Shown here: piece after piece, positions 10,849-23,290 of the stretch | How positions within the stretch are numbered: the first letter of the stretch is position 1 | Layout: the number at the start of each line of letters is the position of its first letter | Source: Phyto melanocephala | Taxonomy: Eukaryota > Arthropoda > Insecta > Diptera > Rhinophoridae | Reading direction: 5' to 3' | Assembly: GCA_941918925.1 (NCBI GenBank) | Contig: OW799233.1 | Coordinates: forward strand, 169,302,235 to 169,366,234 | Length of the DNA: 64,000 bases | Notes under the pieces: generated by a model | The model's database searches: none | What the model was told of the DNA's origin: nothing | Seen by the model: only the letters and a program-made list of their open reading frames with translations | Translations under genes and position numbers: made by a program

Positions 10849-12128
10849 TGTGACCTTCTCCGAGCAAAAAGGGACCTAGTATGTCTAAAAACGGGTTTAG
10901 ACTTAACAGTGGATTCTGGTACCTAAAAGGGTGTACAATAAGATGAAATGAGTAAGATTTCTGATAAAAATATATTTACCCCATAAAAAGGTTGTTGCAT
11001 CTGTCACTGGTTGCTGCTTAAGAACCAAGTATGGAGATCATAACAAACAAAGCGGCAACAATAGCAAAGGTATTGTCACACTAAAAGCGAAAAAAAAAAA
11101 TACGTCACCACATAGGCATGACGCAGACCTGGGGGGTCTCAATTACATTTTGTATTTAATTACACTTATAATTACACAATTACATGTAATTGTAATTGAA
11201 TTTTTTCAATTACAATTACACGTAATTGTAATTGAAAAAGAAGTAAAAATCAATTACAATTACATGTAATTGTAATTGGAAAAAAATCCAATTACAATTA
11301 CATTTAATTGTAAAAAAAAATTTTCATTAAGTAATTAAAAAAACAAGTAATCATTACTTTTTTAAGTATTTATTGTCAAAAAAGTATTTAATTACAAAAA
11401 TTATCAATTACATATTATATAAGCCAGTCTTTACCATTTAATAATTTTCAGTTTAAAAATGTTACGAACACGTCCGAATTGGAATTTCAATAATGATCGA
11501 AATGAAATCGATCGTTTTTCATCACATACCTGATTGAAAAATAATTAAGACAAGGAACCAATTAAAAAAAATTTATTATTTGCTTTAAATAACACAATTT
11601 TTTTTCATATAATTTAGAAAATCGTTTTAAGAATTTTAAGTTTTATTTTATGGTTTTAAAAATGTAATTGAATTTTGTTCAATTATAAGTAATTATTTGT
11701 TGATTAATTACAATTACAATTACTTGTAATTAGTAATTGAACATTTTCAATTACAATTACATGTAATGTGTATTTGATTTTTTTCAATTAACAATTACAA
11801 GTAATTGTAATTGACATTTTTCAATTACAATTACATTTTATTGTAATTGAGTTAAGTCCTTACTTTCAATTACAATTACTTGTAATTGTAATTTAGACTA
11901 CCTCAATTACAAATTACATGTAATTGTAATTGTAATTGAAATGTAATTGAGATCCCCCAGGTCTGGCATGACGACACTAAAGTCGGCAACCAATCATAAC
12001 TAACCATACCAAATCGCATCTCCCAAATGAAGGTGTGTTCACAGTGATAATGCGTTATAAAATTTTAAATTCGTTTTCTTAAAACTTCATTTTCAGACAA
12101 TAGGATCCCTTTCTTGGAAAAGATCACA
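10849..12128. mobile_element. TA-flanked TIR element carrying a nested hAT MITE
   Basis: The left end TGTGACCTTCTCCGAGCAAA and the reverse-complemented right end TGTGATCTTTTCCAAG are alike and continue so (GGGAxCCTA, TGTCTxAAAA). TA lies outside both (10847-10848 and 12129-12130). Without the inserted 842-bp element and its 8-bp duplication the unit is about 430 bp. Tc1/mariner-type MITE is the best guess from the TA target. No coding potential. Confidence 0.55.
11124..11965. mobile_element. hAT MITE, copy 1 (8-bp TSD GCATGACG)
   Basis: Ends CAGACCTGGGGGGTCTC and, reverse-complemented, CAGACCTGGGGGATCTC. GCATGACG is present on both sides (11116-11123 and 11966-11973), an exact 8-bp duplication. 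The body consists largely of degenerate palindromes built from CAATTACAATTACATG and its complement, around a unique stretch at about 11330-11640. No ORF. A near-identical copy lies at 59093-60011. Confidence 0.85.
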
Positions 12129-12130
12129 TA

Positions 12131-14052
12131 TGCAAAATGAAATATCCTTTACGCCAAAAGTAAAATATAATATCTCGTTTTAAGCTTCGCAAAGATAGTT
12201 TCATTTTGTCTTATTAATAATATTTTTCCAATTTTGTGACTGAAATTTAAATCCCATTGGAAATTTAAGCCATCTTGTACATTCATATAATATATAAATA
12301 AAAAATTTGTGAAAACTTTTATTTTATATGAGGGATATTCTAAAAGTAGAGTTGTTATGGAAACTACTTATTGTGTAATATCACTATTTCGCTTTAATTC
12401 AGAATTTGAACTGCCTTTATAAACATGCATCAGCATAATGAAATTCTCTTTAAACAATAAATCTATTGTCGTTTTCTTTCATTGTTTTTATAGAAAATTT
12501 TTGAGTTTAGTATTAAACATATATACACAAAAGTATACCAGTGTCAATTTCCATTAAAAAAATATATATATTTTTTTTTAATTCTTATATACAAAAAATT
12601 TAGATGAGCTTTAAAATACTATTTCTTATTGATAGAAATATTTGACATATGCCCTACTGAACGAAAATATATTATTATTAAATTTTCTTTTTATTTTGGA
12701 AATTTAAGTTTAAAAAACTATTTAAAATATTTTTTTAAAAGATATTGATGACAATAAATTAACAATAACGGGCCGACTAAACCCAATTTATGTGTAATAA
12801 AAAGGCCAGAAACAACGTAGTCAACTTTTAAGTTTTAACATGCCCATAATCCCAGCAAAAAAAACGCATAATTTCCATAAAAAAAACCTGAATTTAAAAC
12901 TACTTACTTTTGCTTGAGCACTAAAATTTAAAAAAAAAAACATATTTTTTTTAAGTCTTACATACTAACTTAGCATAATATTTCAGTTTATGCTGAAAGT
13001 AGATTCAAAGTATTATTTATTTCTATATTTTGATCAGTATTCATTTCATATTTAAGAATTCATCTATATCACCCTTAAAGTTCGCTCACTATCTGCCAAA
13101 CTGTGTATATATATATTTTCTAATTTGTAGAATATAAAGGTGAATGGTGTTTTCTCTTTCATCATAAATATAAAGGAAAAACTAACTGAAATTATAATTG
13201 ATCGAAATTGTTAAAAGCACAAATAACCAGCCATTAAACTTCAATATGCCTTGAATCACATAAGCTTCCAATAATGTTCAATGATAAATGTGATTATTTT
13301 TTGTTTATTTTATTTTTTATGTTTTTCCTTTTTTTATCATTGTGCTAGTCTTTCTTTTTTTTTATTATTTTATAAATCTACTTTTTCATCTTTACTGCTT
13401 TGTACATACATACGTATGTATATCTTAAAGACCTTTCTTTATGTATTAACATTGTAAATATTAAAACATGAAAATGTTTCTGTACCAGTTTGAAGTATGT
13501 GTATGTGCGTATATGTTATGTGTTGGTATCTTTGAAAACATGAAAGCGATATTCTCACGTTGTAACATATTTCATAATAAAGTTATAGCTAAACTACGTG
13601 ATTTTTAAAGAAAACTACTAAGAAAATGTGCGACAAAATTATTTGCACCATATGGCGCCACACAAATACATCTGCTCACTTACCCACGTACTTTTCAAAA
13701 CTGGTTCAAATTGGTGCGTAAATACTTCTAACAAGATATATAAATGTTATTTGCATTAACCCTAATAGGTTACTTTAAGAAAAAATAAATGTGATTTAAA
13801 AAAAGTTGACTGATAAAGTCAACATATATTTAAGGTTATGTCCTTCTCTCTTATATTATTTTTTATTTATTTGATTTTTATAAAAACATTCTTTGTATTA
13901 AATTAATCATTTTAAATTGCATGTGATCACATCTTATTAATAAACCAAAAAGGCTTAGTACCTGGGTCAGTTCTCTTTTTAAGTACCGAGATGTTTGTTG
14001 AATTCATTTCAAAACGAAAAAATTAGTGTTTTGCAAACTAAATCTATAATCT
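12131..14052. other. AT-rich DNA, no gene seen
   Basis: Long A+T-rich stretch with scattered short GTATGTAT and poly-A/T runs. I see no coding region, RNA gene or paired repeat. Confidence 0.5.
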
Positions 14053-14768
14053 AACAAGTAATAGTGCTATATTCGGCCATTCCGAATCGTATATACCCTT
14101 CACCCCTTCACAACGTGTATTCATGCAATAACAATTGGTTGTATCACCATTCATCTCATATGAAATACGTACATACATATATAAAACACATACATATATA
14201 AAAACATCCCATTGTAATGTATGTTAAAAAATAAAAAATAAAATATTAAAAAAAAAATATATATAAATAATATATAAAATAAAAATTAAAAAACAAAATA
14301 AAAATAAATTTAAAAAAAATATATAAAAAAAATTTTTTTTTTGGCGCAGCTTGGATTTGTTGCCACGTTTACTCTAACCAGTATACACGTTTGTATGTAT
14401 GTATGTTGTTGTTGTAATGTTGTTTTTGGGGAAAAATGGAGGTGGTCGTGGGTATTTGCTCATATCTCAGTTGTTTATGTATCGATATTTCTGACTTTCA
14501 ATACCGAACTACTCCCCAATATTTCTGATATTTTAATACCTCACCCGGGTCGAAGCGATGTCGGGGGCTTCAAAAAGTTGATTTCAACATACACACGGAC
14601 AGATGGTCAGACGGGCAGACTGACAGAGCTTAATCGACTCCCCTATTTATAAGCTTTCAGAAAATATAAACTTTATGGGGTCGGAAATGAAAATTGTAGA
14701 AATTTCACACGGAATGATAAACCTACATATATACGTATACCCTTTTTTACTGTGTGAAGGGGATAATA
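14053..14768 (-). mobile_element. DINE/Helentron-like A-type element (A1)
   Basis: In minus orientation: 5' CCCCTTCACACAGTAAAAAAGG, then TTTCCGACCCCATAAAGTTTA, GTCCGTGTGTATGTTG, an AT-only core, and the 3' end GTGAAGGGTATATACGATTCGG, stem-loop, CACTATTACTTGTT. Subterminal inverted repeats, an AT/microsatellite core and a hairpin just inside the 3' end match the known DINE-1/INE-1 layout. No coding. Confidence 0.75.
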
Positions 14769-15112
14769 ATCTATAATTTTGTAGATACTTCTGATGAAAT
14801 TAACCTAAAAACTTGTTTTTTCAAATGTTATGGTGCTATGTGTTATGGTGCCGATTATTAAAAAATCTAAGTGTTTTGAATTGTAAATATTAAAAAGCTG
14901 CCCTGTAACTACTAAGGATTATTGAATTGGCTTAAGACTGTATCAGAGTTAATTTGCCAGACATATAATATACATATACTAAAATGTATTAATCTTAAAA
15001 GTTCTTCTTTCTGTTTAACAAGTACTACTTTGTCAGTTTTTTTGAAAAATGTACACAATTGGCATCAAAGCTTAAACACAAATCGTAAAGTCATTGTTTA
15101 AAAAAATTTTAT
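14769..15112. other. No feature seen; would include 3' flank of the minus-strand exon
   Basis: AT-rich, without repeat or coding signal. Confidence 0.4.
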
Positions 15113-15118
15113 TTTATT
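15113..15118 (-). terminator. PolyA signal AATAAA (minus)
   Basis: AATAAA on the minus strand, about 150 nt after the stop codon of the candidate exon at 15269-15470 and preceded by AACA. A T/GT-rich stretch follows. Common by chance in AT-rich DNA; listed because of its position. Confidence 0.3.
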
Positions 15119-15268
15119 TGTTTAGAATTCTATAATTTTTTAAAAATTGCTACTTCAAAAAGATAAATGTAGTTAAGTCGGCATGAATAAAAACTAAAAT
15201 AATGAAACAATTATAGCAAACCAAAGAACCATCAGGGGAATTTTGAAATATTTAAAATGATGTTTCTC

Positions 15269-15470
15269 TTAGTTATAAATTGGTTTGTTTGGACGTAAGC
15301 GACAAACTTCCATGTAGCTTTTATGTGCAGTTTCGCGTTTGTATGGTAAATATTCACGGATTAAAAAATAATTTTTTCGTCGTTTTTTCAGTTTTGGACT
15401 TATATATGCTCCGAGTGAAATTTTCACTATTTTTGTTAAACATTTAATCCGGCGCAACGCAGACCGGGTC
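15269..15470 (-). CDS. Candidate terminal coding exon, basic protein, unassigned
   Basis: On the minus strand TTATGTGATTTTTGCAG ends at 15471, a good acceptor. It is followed by 66 open codons and TAA at 15269. The peptide is strongly basic (KLKKRRKN, later KRETAHK) and ends RLRPNKPIYN. Codon use is mixed (CTC, CGC, TAC, GTT, ATG) rather than purely AT-driven, and the only stop is at the end, followed by a possible 3' UTR and AATAAA at 15118. This would be the last exon of a gene read right to left, with earlier exons beyond 15471. A B-type transposon (15811-18222) would lie in its last intron. No earlier exon could be found and I do not recognise the protein. It may be a host exon, an exon of a gene nested antisense in a larger intron, or chance. 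Confidence 0.35.
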
Positions 15471-15810
15471 CTGCAAAAATCACATAAAGTTTTGACTTGT
15501 TATAACATAAACAAGAAAAATGTTAGCAATGAAAAAATAGATGTTAACTTAAATTACCACAAAGGATATTATACGCTAACTGAGATATTTTTTTTATCCA
15601 ACATAATAAAATAAACCATTTTTACATATAAAAAAACCTAAAAACTAACTTTGAAGTAAGAAAAGTTGCACTGTTACCCCTTGGACATCAACTTTATTTT
15701 AAGTTTCTTATTAAATGAACTTGTATCTTAAATGGCATACTATTTCTGAAAAACCTTCTAATGGACTATAGAGTCATAAACTTCCCATTTTGTTCTGATG
15801 TTAATACAAT

Positions 15811-18222
15811 TTTTTACCCGCCACCAAAAAAATGGTGGGGGTATATTCATTTTGTCATTCCGTTTGTTACACATCGAAATATCCATTTTAGACCCCATAA
15901 AGTATATATATTCTGAATAGGGGTTTGATTTTATGACGATCTAGCTATGTCCGTCCGTCTGTCCGTCTGTTGAAAGCACGATAAAGCTCGCACCGAAAAA
16001 GCTAGGGGGCTCAAATTTTGACAGAATCTTTCTTATAGACAAGGTTTGTTTGGTATTGAAAATGGGCTAAATCGGAATATTAGGAAGAGAGTTATATCTC
16101 GAAAAGCAAGAGTAGGTCGAAAAAACCGTGTCCTTCAAACATCGAATAAAATGGAATTGTGTCCAAACGCCTTAACGTAGACTCATGAAACTTCGAATGT
16201 ATATTTCCTGGGTAAAGACAATATTTTTCCCCGAAAATTGTCTAAATCTATGCATTAGAAGAGAAGTTATCGATCAAAATGTACGAAAATTTATACCGCA
16301 CAGTGTATTTTTCGGTATATTTAAAATCAAAAACGTCATAAAAGCAACAAAATTTGATGTGCGACTCTGAAATTTCGCACACTTCGCTTTTTGATGACAC
16401 GCTTTCTTGTAACGGCAAATCAATGTGCCACGCCCACTTTTACGCCCACCTCCCATATAACGTTTTTCCTAAAATTCATATAATTTCTTTATTAATAAAG
16501 ATTTTGGAATAATAAAGGCCTATATTGAAACACCTCAGTTGTTCTTATTCGCAAAAATAACTTTGACACGCCTACTATAACACCTACTTTCACTTTTGAA
16601 TTGTGTCCAGACGCATAAACGTAGTCATGAAACTTCGAATATATATTTATCGAGTCAAAAGAATATTTTTCCCTGAAAATCGCTTAAATCTATGAATTAG
16701 GAAAAGAGTTATAGATAAAAATGTACGAAAATTTACACCGCACAGTGTATATTTCAAATTTAAAACGTGATAAAACTGACAAAACTATATGTACGATTCT
16801 GAAATTTTGCAAACATGGCTTTTTGGTCAAAGTCTTCGTTATAACGGAAAATAGATGTGCCACGCACACTTTTTTCCTTAAATTTTTATAAAAATATATT
16901 AGTCATATATATTAGCATTTATTCATCTTACACTGCACCATTTATTGTACTGTAGCTAAATATAAGATAAAGATGATAAGATAGATGACTCTACTAGCAA
17001 CTACTAGATGGCATGCTAACGACTTATTTTTATGTTCTCCTGAAGTTATGCTCTATTAAAAATGGGAATTTAGGAAAATTTTGACCTAAGTAAAAAAAAA
17101 TTATCTCTAAACATTATAAACAATTTATTTTCATGTACTAATGGCTAACAAATTTTAAAATTATACAAAACTTATTTCGTTTGAAAATCTTTTAAAAGCA
17201 AAATATTGTAGAAGTTTAAAAATCAAAATCTTACTAATAAATTTCCCGTTTTAGAAAAATGCAAAAAATGTATATATTAAATCACCCTGTGGCCCTTAAA
17301 ATTTAACCTTAAATTCACTTTCATCCTCTTAAATTCATGTAAATTCTCTATGAATAAAGATTTTGGAATACTAAAGGACTATATTGAAATATCTAAATTA
17401 TGTTTATTAGCAGAAACTTTATTGACATGAGTATTTTAACGGCCACTTTCATTGAAGGACTAAATTTCCGAAAACATTTTACTAGCATACCGAAGTTATA
17501 ATGGGTGGTTTAATTTTAAGGGACTATGTTGATTTTGAATAAAATTATTATGAAATTATTATCATTTATTTTTATAATGATAATATTTGTATGCTTCAAT
17601 TATGTAACCTAGGCGGCACACCACGATCCGATAGTCCAAATTTTCAATGACACTGTTGATGTTCGATTGCTGGGCACGATGATGAGTCGAGGTTGCTTGC
17701 TCTTTTGCCACGTTATCGTGAAAAACAGCAATGTTTCCCATTCAACGAACTAAGATGGCATTCACAGATGTTTTCACATTTCATACAGACCTGCTTTGCA
17801 GACATTTAAATATTTTTTACAATTCTCACGATTGTGGACGAATTCGAACGATTATGTTGACCAAAAGAATCACGAAGTGCACAAAATGCATTTTGATTTG
17901 AACGCCCATTTTTATAAAAATCTTTAATATTTAAAAGCGTTGCTCGATTGCGTATCTTTCCACGGTTCAAATTGAGTAAGTTTGAGATTGAGAAATGTCA
18001 AGTGAAATGCAGAAAACAAATTTGAAGACTAGGTGTAGTTCACCTTCAACATGGGCCCTTAAAATTTTATCCACCCTCTACAAAGAAAGTGATACATATT
18101 TTATTATAAAGAGATTATACTATAGCGATTAACAAAATAATAAATATTGTGCTTTAAATGTACACAAAATTGGTGGTGGGTATAAAAGATTCGGCACAGC
18201 CGAAAATAGTGCTCTTACTTGT
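15811..18222 (+). mobile_element. DINE/Helentron-like B-type element (B1), full length
   Basis: Head TTTTTACCCGCCACC, A-rich loop, GGTGGGGGTATA. Then GACCCCATAAAGTATATATA, GTCCGTCCGTCTGTCCGTCT and repeated blocks with CACGCCCACTTTTACGCCC. The 3' end reads GGTGGTGGGTATAAAAG, the hairpin ATTCGGC-ACA-GCCGAA(A), then GCTCTTACTTGTT. The 5' TATACCCGCCACC pairs with the 3' GGTGGTGGGTATA. It contains an internally deleted mariner (17501-18078). At 2.4 kb it is longer than B2/B3 through extra divergent internal units. Confidence 0.8.
17501..18078 (-). mobile_element. Internally deleted mariner inside B1
   Basis: TIRs: left GGGTGGTTTAATTTTAAGGG, right (reverse complement) GAGGGTGGATAAAATTTTAA. TA flanks both ends (17499-17500 and 18079-18080). 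The minus strand retains the region homologous to the transposase N-terminus seen more clearly in B3 (44782-45120), here more decayed. Confidence 0.65.
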
Positions 18223-19314
18223 TTTACTTGAATTTTCCACAAGATTCTCGCAAGCTTCAGTTACATAAATTTAACAGAACTTTTTTTTTAATTTCTGTAA
18301 TTCTTATATTAAGGATACACTCCACAAATAAACCATAAGAAAAACAAATTGTACTAAGGTTTTTTGAGACATAAGCTTTGATGGCAAGAGGCACAACGGG
18401 TCGCAAGATTGTATTTAAAAATTTTTTTGAGCTCCGCCCTCTCAGTTCATGTGAAAAATTAATTTTAAAAAATTTTAAGCACAAGGCGTTAAAGTCCACA
18501 TATACCTCTTGTGCTTCAACTGAAACATGTATTTTAATGACAATTGCTAGAATTATCGCCCTATATCGCTACCGCATGAGTATGACACATTTAAATCTTG
18601 TGCTTTAAAATTTTTCAAATCCAGCTATTGATTCCATATGTAAACTCAAGTTTAGGAAAACAGAAGCAAATTGGATCCCTTGTGCTTCAAGTTCTACACA
18701 TGTTACAATACAAGACGCATTACATAATCTTGAGGATAGAATTGATTCCTCCTACCAATTATTAAAATATGTTCCCAGAATATAAAGGAAATAGTTAGTC
18801 ACGTTCGGGATATAACTTTAATTGGCATCAGGAACATCTGCAGTGTTATTGAAACTTTTATTTAATTCATAATATTGGCTTGCATCTGCGTAAAGGGAAA
18901 TTCAAAAAAAGAACAATCTTAGAAAGAAAAGATCATCTAGTAGGCTTTATGTGGGTTGAAATGAAATTTTGTATGTTAAATGTAGATATTCTTCTAAAAA
19001 TGAGCTTCTTCGCTTTACAGCTCAAACTAAGCTCCACTTTCAAATATAATTTTCCTTTAAAATTTTTCTTCTTGGTCGATAACTTTAAAACCTTGTCACA
19101 ATTGCATATTAATAAGTGTCTCGGCCTTTTCTGTATACTTTCATGGACAACGCCGATGTTCTGGGCCAATCTGGTATTTTGATTTTTGTTATATTCATAT
19201 AATAGAATTCAATGGATAACTACATAAATTTATTATTCTTTATACATGAATAACATATATAAAAACTTTAAAAATCTCAAAACCAATTAGTACAAATATT
19301 TACATGAATTATAA
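18223..19314. other. No certain feature; possible decayed coding on the minus strand
   Basis: On the minus strand, 18933-19190 reads RLAQNIGVVHESIQKRP, loosely like the mariner N-terminal pattern (R-x-x-ENI-x-x-V-x-ES). I do not consider that enough to call. A motif CTTGTGCTTCAA or CTTGTGCTTTAA recurs at about 18508, 18596 and 18680. Otherwise unassigned. Confidence 0.3.
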
Positions 19315-19963
19315 ATCTTTATATATAAAAATCAATGTGTGTTTGCATGTTTGTTTGTGCTTTATAGACTGTTAAACGGCTGAACCGATTTCCTTGAAAT
19401 TTTCACAGAATCTTTCTGTATGTCTGGAAAGAACTATAGGCTATACTTTGGTTTGAAATTGTAAGTGGGCGGAGTGCCACGCCCTATTAAAGAATAAGTA
19501 GTAAATATTATATATCACAAAAGTTAATGCAGCTAGAGTCTTCAAATTAAGTACGATAAACTTTGACATCCACACAAACATTTGGGTAAAAAATGGGCCG
19601 ACTTGCAATAGTAGGCGTGGCCACATGAATTAAATACTAAAATTCGTATATTTGGAAAACGATACCGATTATAGTAGTAAAATTTTGCGAAAGCAACTTT
19701 GATATTCAAATAAACATTTATGGAAAAAATGGGTGCATTAACAGTAGTGGGCGTGGCACCTACCATATGAATTAAATACTAAAATTCGTATATCTGGGAA
19801 TCGATATCGATCAGAGTAGTAAAATTTTGCAAAAGCAACTTTGATATTCAAATAAACATTTATGGAAAAAATGGGTGCATTAACAGTAGTGGGCGTGGCA
19901 CCTGCCATATGAATTAAATACTAAAATTTGGGGTGGCGAGGCACACCGGGTATTAGCTAGTAT
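19315..19963 (-). mobile_element. C-type interspersed repeat (copy 3, reverse)
   Basis: Reverse-complemented it begins ACTAGCTAATACCCGGTGTG and ends AAATCGGTTCAGCCGTTTAA then TTTTTATATATAAAG. This is the same start and end layout as the copies at 5722 and 62690, but with a different internal unit. Units with GGGCGTGGCACCTxCC begin near 19613, 19749 and 19891 (136 and 142 bp apart). Confidence 0.65.
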
Positions 19964-20888
19964 TATATAAATTTATAAACAAATAAAAACGTTTTTAAGT
20001 AAAAATTTTTGCTGTGTTTTGATCCCTATTTCTGCTTTTTAGTTTATAAGGACACAAATAATAAATTTAATGCTTTAAATACATACCTAAGGGTATGATC
20101 ACATTAAGCAAATATTTGGCAAGTAAAAAGAAGCTACTAAAATATTTTACAAATTTATTTTGATTTATATTGTTATTCATTTTGCATTTTCTCTAATTGG
20201 TTGGTTAACAGTAACATGTTAAGTGCAAAAGCCGAAATTTTATATTATCTGCAACATATTTTTTGACTTTATTTTTTCTATATACTATATAACATTAGTA
20301 TCTCACCACTGTCACAGATTCCCATTAATAGTATTAATAGTCGAAAAACACAGCTAACACTAACAGTATAACAATAGACTTCGCCATGTGTATATCAAAT
20401 TAAGTATGATAATAAAGATGTTTAACAATAAGTAAACAAAATAAGTAAATAAATAAAGTACAACTAATAGTGTTGAAATTAATTTAAATCTCTCCTTTTT
20501 TTTAGTATAAATTTTAAAGTGTTATTATTTGCAATACAAAATAATTCGCTTTTATTTAGAGGAAAAATGAAAGATATAAAAGTAACAACAAATTGATTTC
20601 TGTGCTAATAAATAAAATGTTTAATAAAAAATTGTTTTAATTTTTAAATAGTCAATATTATTCTCCTGTTTATAGTCATCTTACATTTGGTACAAGAAAA
20701 ATCACAGGATTATAGATATAAGTGTAAAGAAAAGGCAAAAAGCACAAAAATTTATTTATTTATTCAGCCTAAATGGAATTTATAGAATATGGTTAAAAAA
20801 TTACAAAATCAGACTATAAATTTGTTTTTAATTAAGCATGAGTTTTTCATTAGTTTCATTAAAACGAACCCTTTCTCTAACTAATGGG
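19964..20888. other. AT-rich DNA, no gene seen
   Basis: No coding, RNA or paired-repeat signal found. Confidence 0.5.
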
Positions 20889-21445
20889 TCTGGCCAGACC
20901 TTTTTTAGTTTAAAAAGTCATTTTAACATATTAACTCTTAGTTAGAAACTTGGTAAACTCCTTAAGTTTAGTTGGCTTTAAACACTTAAATAAAAAATCC
21001 TGGAAAGGGTTTTTTAGGAAACTTGCTCGAATATTTTACTGCACACATCATATTTATGTAAAATATTGCCAGACTGGACCCATATATTTTATTTAATAAA
21101 AATTTTTTTGTTCAAATACTTTTTATTCTCTATTGAGGAAGGCTGCTCGAAAAGTTTTATATATAATTGTCCAATATCGAAAACCCAATAAATAAAATTA
21201 ATATACTCAAGAAACTTGGTACTCGCTCCGCTATGTAATAGTTTTTATTTTATTTTTATTAAGATCAATAAATGTAAGTTAAATAAATTGTTCATATAAT
21301 TTGATAACATAAATAATCTAATTCTTATTTTAAGTAATTTAGATTACACCAGCAGTGACCAGTATTAGTAGAACTAATGCTCTGGGAAAGACATTTGTTT
21401 TCGAATTGATTATACATATTTAAATATTAGTGATTCTCTCTAGAC
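20889..21445. repeat. Dispersed repeat H, copy 1
   Basis: Shares with 62530-63917: TCTGGCCAGACCTTTTTTAG, TTGGCTxTAAACA, TTGTCCAATAT, GxACTCGCTxxGCxATG, AGTxATGACCAGTATTAG, GCTCTGG, CTAGACT. The first bases and the reverse complement of the last (TCTAGxxAGA...) are loosely inverted, so it may be a TIR element. No ORF. Confidence 0.6.
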
Positions 21446-22625
21446 TAAGTTTTGCAAATGTGAAATTTAAAACAAGTGTAAAACGAAGGGTTAAAAAAGA
21501 AACGATATGCACAAAAAATCTGCCCATTTAAACAAATATAAAAGTTAAGCCTTTATATAAATACCCTAAATTTAAATATTAAATTAGTTTTCTTTTAGAT
21601 ATTTTTAAAGTAAATAGAAAAAATTTGTACTTTAACTACATTTGGGTAGCATTTGCAAACATACAAAAAAGTAAATTTAAAAAAAGAACATAAAGTTTCG
21701 TTTTTGTTCTCTTTTCATTCTTGTGCATTCTCGACCACATCCGTTTAGTTATTGCAAATATATGGCCTTAAAACATTTCTGGAATGATATGTCTAAAAAA
21801 GTTTGGTATGTTTAAAGTTAACAAACCCATACACGCACTCAGCAGCATACATTAGTATGTAAGTCCATATATTCACACAAATAAACATGCCGAATACAGT
21901 ATGTTGTGGTTAGAAATCTACAAGCCATACACATTTTACTGCAGACCCTATAAGTATGCTGTATCGTACATACATGTAGAAATTCTTTTTCCTTCTTATG
22001 GATGAGATATTAACGTGTGTGTTTGCTTGTGTAGTCTTGATGAATAAGTGTTTAGTTTGTATTATAGAAAAAATGGTGAAAAATAAAGAAAAATATTTAT
22101 TTTATATTTTAACTTTGAAATAAAGCTAAAAACGATAAAATACGAAGACCGAGAGAAAGATAGCATTTATTTTAGAATTTATTTTATTGATACATATATA
22201 AAATGTTTCAAGCAAACCAACAATTTTACGTACATGTAAATTTTAATATGAAAATTCAAAGTGAAATCATGTCTTAAAAAAATTAAATCTGAACGTAAGC
22301 TGCTTAGCTGTACAAAAGCCAAGTGCACAATAGAAAACTGAATATTTTCCACTTCTCAATCCTCATCAAAGTCGCATTAAATGCATACAAACGTAAGACA
22401 ATGTACGTATATTTTATTGACTTTAAAAGATTTACAGCAGATTTTAAAAAATAATGCAACTAATTATTTATAAAAATTATATATTTTTTTTTTATTTTAT
22501 GCCTATTTTCTTTATTATTTTTTTATATTACTTTGATATCTCCTAAAATAACATGCAAAAAAATTGTTAAGCACATTATCAAATTTTAACTATTGTTTCT
22601 AAAAAAATTAGAAACGTTTAACACA
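21446..22625. other. AT-rich DNA, no gene seen
   Basis: No coding or repeat structure that I can support. Confidence 0.5.
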
Positions 22626-23290
22626 AAACAAGAGTAGTATATTGGGCCGTGCCGAATCTTATATACCCTTCACAACGTGTACTCATGCAAAAACAATTGC
22701 TTGTATCACAATTCATCTGTTTAGAATGAAGTACGTACATGCATACATACATATATTTCATTATATTTATCTTAATCCATTTTAAAACATCCCAATGCAT
22801 TGTAAAAAAAAATAATATGTATTTCTGTATGTATTTAAAAAAAAAAAAAATTTAAAAAAAAATATATAAAAAAATAAAAATTAAAAATTAAAGATAAAGA
22901 AAAAACAAAACAAATAAAGAAAAAATATATTTGTCTTCACTGGGATTTGAACCTACGTTCACCCAGTTCTTATTAGTATAAAAAGACGAGGTAGTCTAAG
23001 TTTTTTCATCATATCTAAGTTGTTTATAAAGCGATTTTTCTGAGACCGATCTGCTTCCGAATTTTTCTGATATTTTGCTAACTTACACGGGTATTAAAAA
23101 GGTCTGGGGTATTCAAAATGTTGATTTCAACACGGACAAACGGACAGATGGATAATGTTTAATTGACTTCACTATTCACAACCTTTCAGAAAATATATAC
23201 TTTATGAGGTCTAAAATAAAATTTGAAGAAACTTCACACGGAATGACAAACTTATATATACCATTACACTCACTGTGAAGGGTATTTAAA
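22626..23290 (-). mobile_element. DINE/Helentron-like A-type element (A2), diverged
   Basis: Minus orientation; 3' end at the left (AACAAGAGTAGTATATTGGG, CCGTGCCGAATCTTATATACCC), AT core, and 5' head at the right (CACTCACTGTGAAGGGTAT). It lacks much of the GTCCGTCTG block. Within it, 22943-22953 on the minus strand reads GGTTCAAATCC, an exact match to the RNA polymerase III B-box consensus. Confidence 0.65.

Noticed and set aside
14341..14652. 103-codon plus-strand ORF, with a similar one at 37787-38011
   Set aside because: It lies wholly inside the A-type elements, read antisense, through GTATGTATG and GTCTGTCCG blocks.
18933..19190. Minus-strand stretch resembling a mariner second helix-turn-helix
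   Set aside because: Only a few scattered residues match and the following region does not show the first catalytic motif convincingly.
22931..23000. tRNA gene
   Set aside because: B-box-like sequence only; no cloverleaf can be drawn, the length is too short and it lies in a transposon.
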